Source: Pachyseris speciosa (lineage: Eukaryota; Cnidaria; Anthozoa; Scleractinia; Pachyseridae). From it: a DNA stretch of 64,000 bases. The translations under genes were made by a program, and so were the position numbers. The DNA lies in assembly GCA_016490735.1 (NCBI GenBank), contig JAEMWC010000038.1, positions 722,001 through 786,000 of the forward strand. The letters are read 5' to 3'. Positions within the stretch are counted from its first letter, which is position 1, and every line of letters begins with the position of its first letter. Below are positions 55,990-64,000 of the stretch, piece by piece. A model generated the notes under the pieces. It was not told where the DNA came from. It did no database searches and saw only the letters and a program-made list of their open reading frames with translations.

Positions 55990-56490
55990 AATGTATAGGG
56001 AAGTGCGACTCAGAAAGTTTAAAGTCTCCTTTCGTGATCTGTACCTTGACAAACATGGTATTAGATGTTCAAGGAGCACGCTGAAACGGGACAAACTAGA
56101 CATTGTCGCTGCCCACATCGCGAGATCTTTAGTTAACGTAGATATGATAAACGATGAGAAAGATAATGTCGAGGATGAAGAATCAGATGAACAATATGAA
56201 AATGATGTAGTAATGACGACAGTGATCAGGAAGAAGCAACAGACTGGAGGAAAAAGTAAAACAGATAGAGATTACCACCGGAAGGTGACAATGAAAGCGA
56301 CGATGACACTCATTATGAGGACAACGAAGGCCATGATAACGACGACGACGACGATGTCAGCGACGATGTTAATGATGACAGTGATGACGAAATAAATGTT
56401 TGTAGCGAGGAAGTACAAATCAGTGACATCCTGTGTACAACCAAATCTGGTAGAACATGCAAGACACGGAAAGCAAGATATCTCTATTAG
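55990..56490 (+). pseudogene. Acidic open frame with SAP-like segment, frameshifted
   Basis: The first frame reads VRLRKFKVSFRDLYLDKHGI, then KRDKLDIVAAHIARSL, which has the look of a SAP-type helix-turn-helix. An acidic run (NVEDEESDEQYEND) follows. After at least one frameshift another frame gives HDNDDDDDVSDDVNDDSDDE and ends EVQISDILCTTKSGRTCKTR and a stop near 56,489. I do not recognise the family. It lies in the 2.8-kb TTAA element next to the Penelope insertion, whose boundary is near 55,985. It is likely the 3' part of that element's gene or a captured host exon. Confidence 0.45.
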
Positions 56491-56896
56491 TAAAGTTTGC
56501 CTGCCAAAATAAATTCTGGGTGTTATTTGTGAACAACTGTTTTACTATTTTGCCCTTAGGGAGGGTCACAATTATTTTTAATGGAGTTAGGGGAGGGTCA
56601 GAGAATTTGGACCCTTTAGAAGGGAGGGCCACAACTTCCTGGCCAAACTTTTTTCTCAGTTTAGTAGTCCCCCCCCCCCCTCCCCACCCTCCGGTTAATT
56701 AATGTCCGGTCCCTTACAAGTCATCAAATCTAAAATGGCCGCGCCCGGGAAATTTCAAAGCGAAAATAGGCCATAATGATATCGTTTTTTTTGTACACTT
56801 AAATGTTATATCCACGTTTCAAAACAAAATTTGGAAGCTAGTAATTCTGATCTCCAACAATTTAGCGTGAATTTTTTTGTAAGAATGGAGGTTCCC
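56491..56896. other. Non-coding right part of the TTAA element
   Basis: GGGAGGGTCA-type words and a C run (56,669-56,681), then the terminal inverted repeat. No gene. Confidence 0.5.
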
Positions 56897-56900
56897 TTAA

Positions 56901-58109
56901 GACACCTTGTGGGCGACCTTGTGGGCGACTTCTAAGACACTGAAGTGAAAGAGATGGACAAAGTCAATAAAAGAGTAAAAATTCACTTTCACGGCTTAAG
57001 CTTGCAATTTGACTAATGGTAGCGATGGGATTCCAGAATAATTTCCTTTTCTTCGTAAGTAGCGGCGTTTATACCACCACAAAAATTCGTGGAGAGATCG
57101 AGAGCAAATCCTTTTTTATCGTGAGATTCAGTTTTCACATTCCCTTAATATTACCGGCGCGATAGCAAATATCCATGTACACCGACAGAGGGAGCAACTT
57201 CAGGTAAGTAAAATTGCCGACTTTGAAAGTTGTTCCTCTTAAAACAGTAAAAATGCAAAGAAAAGATTTCCGCACAGCCACATACGTTTATGGTGTATAA
57301 ATTTTGTGACCCATACTCTATTATTGCTCGCCGTTTTTGGAACAGGGCTAGTATGACAGTGATGCATGTACTGCTAATGTATGGGGCTATGCAGAAATCT
57401 TCCTAGATATAAAACCCGAAAGCCGCTCGACAATCTATCCCTGATGTGCGCGAAGGTCTTGTCAGAAATTTGACCTTCATCGCCACTCTCTGTACTAAAT
57501 AAACCCAAATCTTTGCTATTTTGAAGGGCACGACTCTCAAACCTGGCTACCTCACTACCTTTCAAGGTGCTTTCTTCAGAAATACCAATAATAGGTACAA
57601 GAAGCGCTTATAAATTCCCAAGCCGGCCGCCGATTTTTCTTGCACAACTTTCACTGGTGCAAACAGAAGGTAATATGACGACAGACCATATTTAGCAATT
57701 TTGATGAGCCTTTTCCCGAGCTTTAATTCGCTCAAACATAGACAAGTTTTGTCTCACAACAAAGAAAATTTCATCTCGCTTTCAGTTGCATCGGTGCATT
57801 TATAATATGCGCTTGCGAAGACGATATTTTGCCCTAGATCCCAAGCAGAGTCGCCTGAAGGGACAGATAGCTCTCTTTGAATAATCGAACCCGTCAAATA
57901 TAAGGTCAAAAACCCGTATGAAAAGCAACTCCGAAATACCTTAAAAATACCTTCATATTAAACTAAGATATTGAAGTTTTTAATTCCGGAGGTGCATTTA
58001 GGTCTTTTAAAGCGGTATACGAATGACACGATAAAGGTGCCAAATGTACGCTCTATTTGAGTCAACCATATTAGTGGGCGTGGCCGTGTAATTCAATATC
58101 AAAAGGTGA
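56901..58109. other. No gene recognised
   Basis: A small direct repeat CTTGTGGGCGAC near 56,906-56,930; otherwise featureless A+T-rich sequence. Confidence 0.4.
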
Positions 58110-58383
58110 AGGTTGTGGGATGTGGTTTGGAGTGATCAGAATACCTCAGAAATCAATGTGTCTACTTAAGCTGAAAGCCTCTCATTGGGAACTAAGGCCA
58201 CGTGGTAGCGGGCGTTACCCATTCAATCTTCCAAATGATCAGCAGCCATGGACAGTTGTTTTGGTAGACTTAAGGGGTCGCTGCCTCGTGGCCTTACTAC
58301 CCAATAGCTAGTTTCCAATGAGTGGCTTACAGCTTACCTAGACACATTGATTTGTGAAGTATTCAAGCCACATCCCACAAGCT
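58110..58383. mobile_element. ~270-bp palindromic MITE
   Basis: TTGTGGGATGTGG and AATCAATGTGTCTA on the left are mirrored by TAGACACATTGATT and CCACATCCCACAA on the right. The inverted match spans most of the element. A second copy of the right half lies at about 58,505-58,612 (ACCCAATGAGTGGCTT, TAGACACGTTAATTTG). Target unclear. Confidence 0.75.
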
Positions 58384-59684
58384 TTACATTTTCATTGCTT
58401 GTTTCATTCACCTGGGTACATGAGCGGCCTGGGTAGTAGCTATGCCATGCTGTTGAGGCCTAGCAAGGCCAAAACAGCTGTCCATGGCTGCTAATGCTGA
58501 GACTCTTACTTTAATTGGCAGACTTAAGGGGCAATGGCCATTTCAAGTGGCCTTAGTACCCAATGAGTGGCTTTCAGGTTACCTAGACACGTTAATTTGT
58601 GAAGTATTCTTCTAATTCAATATGAGACTATTTGTACGGGAGACTTTAATATGTTCGTCAAGCCTACCCTGCTACAGAAGTGAAATTTCGAGAAGGAAAA
58701 AGATAAATAATACATTTTTTTAAGCTTGAATCACTGCGGTCCTTCATCCTTCAGTAGACGACAGGGCCTTAAAGCAGATATAAAAACGAAAAATATTAGT
58801 ATTAAGGTGGATGCATTGCAAAAGAAATTAACTGTCACTGTAAAAGCTTAAGATATAGGACGAGCTTATTTACAAAATTTCTAATACAACTGCCGTTTAT
58901 CGACAAAAAAATTTAACCGCACGCGGCCCCATTTATTAATCTCACCTGGTATACAAGTTGCATCCGATAAAATAGCTTTTTATAAGTTAGAGTTTTTTTC
59001 GGTAGTCTCAAAAATAATTCTGGGCTCTTTAGGGATGCAGTTGGCTTTATTTATCTATCTTCCAGTTTCCACGTCTTCCGTGGTAATTTAAGAAAACGTG
59101 ACTGATTTTCACCATGGCAACGGACCGGATAGTAGTTTACCGGTGGAAAATTATTCATCGCCCTACTCAGGCTTTGTGCACTGGGACGGTTTATCCACCG
59201 GACAACTATCCAGTGGATAACATTTTTATCCGGTGGATAGGCTTAGCCAGTGGCAAATGTTTTCCGCTCTTTGATCAACAGGGGCCAGTTGCAGTCTTTG
59301 AAGCAAATGGTCAATGCGTTTATCCAAGGCTCTTGATTAATTTCAGCGAAGTCATCAACATCTTTTTGTCTCCAAAATTTTGTCTGCAAACGGTCAATTG
59401 CTCTTTATCTTTAATTTCAGCGAAGTTATCAACGTCTTTTTGTCTCCAAAATTCAAAGCCGTATAGATGCCAGAGCACATCTCTGCTATTGCCTCTTGCT
59501 AATAACTCAAAATGTCGACCTCCTGAGGCCTGACTCGTAAGCGATCACCTCCCGTAAGCGAATGCCTACGCAAAAGCATGAATGCCCTGCTTTCTACTGA
59601 TCTCCAAACTGCGAACAATAAAATAGCATATAATTCCAGGTTTAATAATGTACATGTTTAGGCATATTAGTGGGCAAAGTCTAA
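58384..59684. other. No gene; MITE half-copy and GGATAA-rich repeat
   Basis: Contains the partial MITE copy (58,505-58,612). At about 59,115-59,290 repeated CCGGTGGATA / TATCCAGTGGATAA words end in TTGATCAACAGGGGCCAGTTG, an end like the ISL2EU-type MITEs. The 139-codon frame across it (59,114-59,533) is probably a by-product. AATTTCAGCGAAGT...TCTTTTTGTCTCCAAAATT is directly repeated at about 59,338 and 59,416. Confidence 0.45.
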
Positions 59685-60056
59685 AGCCTGCTGTGGAACC
59701 ATGCCTCTGACGACGAACTGACAAACTTTTGTACTTCATGTAAAGAGAAGCCAGACTCAGAGACGCTTCTGTCAGTTCTGGATACGCAGTCAGGTACACA
59801 CAGTGCAAGTGAGCTCAGTCCATCTTCGTCAACACTTCCTAGTTTGTACGAGCTCTCGAAACAAATTGAAGTCAAGTCTGCAAATAAGGATTACTTTCCA
59901 TGCAAGGGACCACAAGAGGCCATAATGAGATGCGGCAGTAAGAGAGTCTCTCCAGAAATCCCTTTGGATTCAATCTGTGCTTTCCAGTTAGAAGAATTTT
60001 ATTGTAGTTCTCTGGGAGATTATACTGCATATTTGACAGAATTCGTGAAGTCATAA
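59685..60056 (+). CDS. Unrecognised open frame, possible terminal exon
   Basis: An open stretch of about 124 codons ends with a stop at 60,056. It reads SDDELTNFCTSCKEKPDSET, then SELSPSSSTLPSLYELSKQI and YFPCKGPQEAIMRCGSKRVS, ending LGDYTAYLTEFVKS. The composition looks protein-like (balanced, Ser-rich linker, no repeat), unlike other frames around it. I know no family for it. No clear splice acceptor or start; the first in-frame Met is at 59,844. It lies between the CUB exons and the second Ig exon on the same strand and could be an exon of that gene or a retroelement piece. Confidence 0.3.
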   Translation, partial: SLLWNHASDDELTNFCTSCKEKPDSETLLSVLDTQSGTHSASELSPSSSTLPSLYELSKQIEVKSANKDYFPCKGPQEAIMRCGSKRVSPEIPLDSICAFQLEEFYCSSLGDYTAYLTEFVKS

Positions 60057-60179
60057 ACATGTGCATGATTTGTATTTCTACAGTCTGATTGTTTGTATGG
60101 CAGGGGCCCAAATTTCCATTATACTGTTCAAAGCTAAAAGCCAAAATCCGTAAATGCTGCCATAGTTCTGCACACTGGT

Positions 60180-60440
60180 AGGTACATGTCATTGACCCCC
60201 AGTCCATGGACTACCATGATGGACTGCCAAATGGACTAGCAAACTGGACTACCAAAATGGACTACCCTCAATTACCTACCTTGAAAAAACAAATTACTAA
60301 AGCTTGGTTGTTTTGACTCGATTGAGCGCAATCTCTGCCGTCTTGTTGTTGTTGTTTTTTTTTAAGTGCTGCTGGCCAGCTGTTCTGCAGGCGCATTCAT
60401 TCGTCGCGCGTGGTGGCTGACACGCTGGAAGGCTGGTCGG
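60180..60440. mobile_element. Fragment of the Mutator-like foldback (one end)
   Basis: Matches the left end of the 12,577-13,760 element: TTGACCCCCAGTCCATGGAC, GGACTACC words, AATTACCTACCTTGAAAAAA and CAGCTGTTCTGCAGGCG in the same order. No opposite end is present. Confidence 0.8.
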
Positions 60441-61451
60441 AGACAGGCTACCAGCTCATATACCTGCTGTACCTTATATGGTCAATAAACCCGCCAGCAA
60501 ATAAACAAAGCTGATTAAAACTAGCGGCAATTAACAGGCAAACATTAAGAAATCGTCTCACAGCGGAATTAACGAGTAGAAATTCCGAAACTGGAACCGA
60601 AATAAAAATGAAATTCATTGCTGAGAATGTTAGAACGACAAAGACCAGTGCTGGCATCGTGTTTAACAAATTTTGTTGCAGCGCAAAGAAAATTTTCCGA
60701 GCTGTTGATGTTCAGCTTATAACAAAACACACTTTCATGTACTCAAATACCGCAAGAGTTAAATAACTTATCTAAAGAAAATTTAAAAAAAATGTTTCAA
60801 CAACAAGTATCGACGTCGCAAGTCTGCAGATATGCTCATGGGCCAGTCTAGAATAATTGGCTCTCGTAGAATAATTGTTAAATATTTATGCAAAACAAAA
60901 ACATCAATCATGAGCTGTTTTGTCAAGGTTCTAAAACGCTTTATTTTGTTATACGAGCTCTCTTTAGATATAATGGTAGGCTTTTTTATATTTATAACAG
61001 ATCGTCATTGTGAAGTCCTAGTTATGTTTTCACATCGGTAGTTAGTCTCTGTGGAGGAAAGAAGAGAGGAAGAGGGGAATCGGGCGCCTTCATGAAACTC
61101 GTGGAGGGAATGCACATCTTCTCTCCCCTTTCTAACGTCTGGCTAATCAGAAGTTTGTTTTTGTTTTGCAACATGCTCAAGTAATTTAGGAAGGTTTCTC
61201 TGTCGTATTAGTGCAGAGATTTGTTATTTTATTTTATTTTCGTCATTATTATGTTCATTTATTACATGAGCAATCACAAACAACAGCGATAAACACGATA
61301 TATTAACAACGCAATACTATAAAACTGTATTCTTTATCTTGTTTCTCACCGCTGTTTGTGTCTTGTACATTATCCTAACAGACACGTGTTTGTGTATTAA
61401 CTGTTTAATGCTTTGATCATGAGATGTTTTATTTCTTATCTTGCTTTTTAG

Positions 61452-61690
61452 TTTCCCCGAAAGTAGTTTTGCCGTGGACAGGTTATTTGATTGCGTTCCC
61501 AGTGGGATACAATCTTTGGTGTTCAGCCATTGGAATTCCTCCTATAAACATAACATTAATAAGGGACTCAGCAGATGTGACAAATGGAAAAACTATGCAA
61601 GCATCCAAATAAGCGAGGACGGTATCTACAAATGCCGGGCAAGTAGCAAGGATGGAACTGACGAGAGAGTAATTAAACTGATCTTTAATG
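61452..61690 (+). pseudogene. Immunoglobulin-domain exon, copy B (1-nt deletion)
   Basis: Acceptor TGCTTTTTAG and donor AATG/GTGAGG as in copy A. First half: SPKVVLPWTGYLIAFPVGYN, LWCSAIGIPPINITLIRDSA and DVTNGK. Second half, shifted by one: NYASIQISEDGIYKCRASSK and GTDERVIKLIFN. Copy A has GGGAAAAAC where this copy has GGAAAAAC; the lost G breaks the frame, and the exon is 239 nt where 240 would be in frame. The 25-nt segment missing from copy A is present here. Thus the ancestral exon was intact and each copy broke separately. Confidence 0.82.
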
Positions 61691-61949
61691 GTGAGGAAAC
61701 CAAGATTGCGTCTAACTTTGGTCTTTTACTTTAACTGTTTAACATGTCTATTATTTATATTTATTATTCATTTTTGTTCAAAGTTTTAGATTTCCCGGAC
61801 GCTTTTTCAAGTTCTTTTGTTTTAACAAATAGTTCAATGAGTAGTAATTAACTGCCTTGTAGGTCTTGTTTGTGTTTCAGTTATCGTGTTTTGTTGAAAT
61901 GTTGTCCAATTAAAGAAATTTCTGGGTTGAGAATTAATTATTCTAAAAC

Positions 61950-62600
61950 AACCTACTTTCCAGGGCTTTAAAGCCCTGGGAAAGAGGTTGATTCGAAACG
62001 GGTCAAGATTGGATTATTGCAGCAAAGCGATCCCAGGCTACGAGAATGGAGACGTTACATTGATGACATAATCGACATCATCTCTATATGGGAAAGCGAT
62101 AGAAATGACTTGGATCGCTTTATTGAACAATATAACATATTCTACCCTTTTATCAAATGTCAGAGAACGAAATAACTTCCCTGGTGTTCAAAGGAGAAAG
62201 ATTCGACAACAATTCCAACCCAAACATTGAAGCTCACTTCAAGCCGACTGAAACCATTAAATATCCACACTTCACTTCGTGCCACTCACCAGGCGTAAAG
62301 TAATGGTTCATTAAAAGAAAAGCAAATAGGCTGCTTAGAGCAAACCCTTCGAAAACATTAATAGAAGAGTGTCTTGTGAATTCAAACAACGCCTCAGAGC
62401 ACGCAGCTATCCGGAAACAACCATAGAAAGGTCTCTATCAGGGGTCAACTGGGCCTCTGGACCATCGGAAAAAAGGTTAACGAGAGGATATTACCTTTTG
62501 TCACTTCGTACCACCCATCAGTTAAAAATCTTTAAAAACAAATATTGATGGGACACTGGAGTCTAATACCAAATTAGCCATTGCTGAAAATAATAAACTT
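61950..62600 (+). pseudogene. Penelope-like reverse transcriptase remnant (copy B)
   Basis: Plus-strand fragments, across many frameshifts: KAIPGYE, WRRYIDD with an ISIWESDRNDLDRFIEQ block, KFKQRLRARSYP-like codons, and ERILPFVTSYHPSVKNL. Homologous to 44,400-45,175 and more decayed. No intact frame. Confidence 0.7.
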
Positions 62601-64000
62601 ATAAAAATCTGAAAATATCATAAACAAAAACTGATATAACTTAAAGGCTCCAATGCGAGACAACCGTTAAAACCACACGAGGAGTCCGTGCAGACCTGTC
62701 TTAAAGTTCCTTTCATTTTTACTTTAATAACTTTGATTCAGAATAAAAAAAATGTATATCAGTGATCATTTTATATGATTAATTCATAAGAAAATTATTT
62801 AATGTGGGCAGCATTGCGCCATTCTATACGACTTCTTGTAAAGTAAATAAGTACGTGTAAACCAGCAGTAGATCGCCCCTCTTTCCAAACCAGTATTGGC
62901 TAAATCTTCGATGTAACTAAAACGAAATCGAAAATGCTTTTCATTATAAAGTAACTAACTATATTCTGAGTGTTTGGATGGGGGATTCTGGAATAAACTC
63001 AGCTATGGGTTAAATTTTCTGCCATTTCTCAGCTGACAGTTAAAACTTTGGCCGATTCTCAGCATCAGTAAAAATTTGACAGATTTCACTTAACTTGTCT
63101 TTAAATTTTACTAATTTTACATGAAGTCGGAGCTTAAATCAATTAGTATTAAAGACCTCTAATAGCTTTTCGAAGCTCTTCTAGAAGCTTTGTGGGTGTT
63201 TTCCACATTTCCGAGAATCGCCAAACACTACGAGATACATTCCCACAATTTCACTGAATTCACTCAATACCATGACGTTTCGGCACGAAGATTTCAAAGA
63301 ATTTTTGCGAAAGACTGATTTGTCGCGCGGGTTTTGTTTCGCCGATACGCCTGTCGTGAGATAAGGAACGGACGGGGGGGGGGGGGGGGGGGGGGGGGGG
63401 GGCGTTGGGGAAAATACAAAAAATCAATCCATGCAAGGGAAGGTAGCTGACTGAAGAAAAAAATCATGCAAAGAAGAAGCGAAGAAATAAAATTCCTGCA
63501 GAGTGAATTGCACTGTCGAGCTGACAAACTGTACCCGCCTAAAGGGCACATTGGCAGCCACTTTATACGGCAGTAGTGTTAGTCCCGGTAGAATCCCCAT
63601 TTCTCTATAATTATGAAAAGGGACATATTCCTCTTTCCAGTGTGATACATTTTGTGCGAAGCAACCTCATCATGGATTCTGGTTGAAAACAGCCATCCTG
63701 CTTGATTGCGGTTTGCACTTTAAAGCAAGCGCATACCGAGTTTTGAAAGCCTCGACATCATCACAGGAAAGAGTTTACAACTGTAATGTATAAATGAAGA
63801 TTGTGGACACAGATACGCACACACATACTGAACTGTAACAAAACTGGTATGGTTCTGCTATGTTTTTGGTTATTTATGTTGCAATTTTCAATTGCTTGTA
63901 TCATTTATAGTCAGCAGTTCAATGTATCACTGAAAGCTTTTTATTTGACCATTTCTGTATCTTTAATGTTATATATACATGAACCGGAAACTCCAAGCAC
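62601..64000. other. No gene; duplicated flank and poly-G run
   Basis: 62,850-63,300 is the distal part of duplication copy B. The remainder is A+T-rich with no coding signal; the window ends without a recognisable feature. Confidence 0.5.
63374..63402. repeat. Run of 29 G
   Basis: Uninterrupted poly-G (63,374-63,402), extended by GACGGACG and CGTTGGGG at its edges. Its exact length is likely to be unreliable in an assembly. Confidence 0.95.

Larger units (their letters stand above)
54084..56900. mobile_element. 2.8-kb TTAA-target element
   Basis: TTAA flanks it (54,084-54,087 and 56,897-56,900). The ends are AGGGAAACTCCACTCTTAC and, inverted, GGGAACCTCCATTCTTAC, continuing to an ACGCTAAATTGT block in both. 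Kolobok or piggyBac type by target. It has been invaded by a Penelope-like element, itself hit by a SINE. The remaining right part holds a decayed acidic open frame (about 55,990-56,490) that could be its own gene. Confidence 0.8.
60880..63300. repeat. Segmental duplication, copy B (Ig exon region)
   Basis: Direct, collinear counterpart of 41,800-45,960, shorter because it lacks the insertions of copy A around 42.2-43.9 kb. Carries its own Ig exon and Penelope-like remnant. Confidence 0.85.

Noticed and set aside
59114..59533. 139-codon plus frame
   Set aside because: Its first half is a GGATAA-type MITE remnant and its second half includes a direct repeat; no protein motif.

Overview
This is eukaryotic, intron-bearing, A+T-rich DNA. 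It is almost certainly from a cnidarian and probably an anthozoan such as a stony coral. That call rests on the kinds of repeats present: Penelope-like elements with hammerhead motifs, SINEs with a conserved core, THAP/DDE_Tnp_4 and P2X7-ballast genes in a DNA transposon, a full PIF/Harbinger. It also rests on a CUB/immunoglobulin receptor-type gene built from phase-1 exons. It is inference; no species marker is visible. Nothing suggests a prokaryote or a virus. Most of the window is nested transposable elements, and most long open frames are chance or shadows.

Left part (1-17.7 kb). The window opens inside one arm of an inverted repeat (1-1,834) whose partner is at 37,318-39,150. After a GC-richer stretch and a TTTACAG-motif array comes an 82-bp tandem repeat, split by an inserted 4.1-kb element (4,376-8,504) that carries a 21-copy, ~118-bp satellite. 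Then come several TA-target MITEs, a ~450-bp foldback containing two tRNA-like heads, a 1.18-kb Mutator-like foldback with a 9-bp target duplication, and a decayed THAP/DDE transposase gene.

Middle (17.7-39.2 kb). An ISL2EU-like element (about 17.7-22.8 kb) carries a P2X7-ballast-domain gene and a convergent THAP gene. Each starts behind the same CRE+CCAAT promoter module in the terminal repeats. Next is a 13.8-kb element with terminal inverted repeats of about 2 kb (23.3-37.1 kb). Its own multi-exon gene (minus strand) belongs to an unnamed family with a conserved RQDN block. It has been invaded by a complete 3.3-kb Harbinger (SANT gene plus HARBI1-type transposase), by a TTAA element holding a Penelope-like 5' fragment with a hammerhead motif, and by a second hammerhead-bearing Penelope fragment.

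Right part (39-64 kb). This holds the only convincing host-type gene: a CUB domain split over two exons (47,298-47,451 and 48,874-49,067, plus strand) and two diverged copies of an Ig-domain exon (44,086-44,300 and 61,452-61,690). The Ig exons lie in two direct copies of a segmental duplication, and each is broken by a different lesion. Penelope-like reverse transcriptase remnants, two SINEs, LINE 3' ends, a hAT MITE between inverted 15-bp arrays, and a 2.8-kb TTAA element fill the rest.

No rRNA gene, CRISPR array, operon or intact functional tRNA gene was seen. Identities below come from reading motifs by eye, without database searches.
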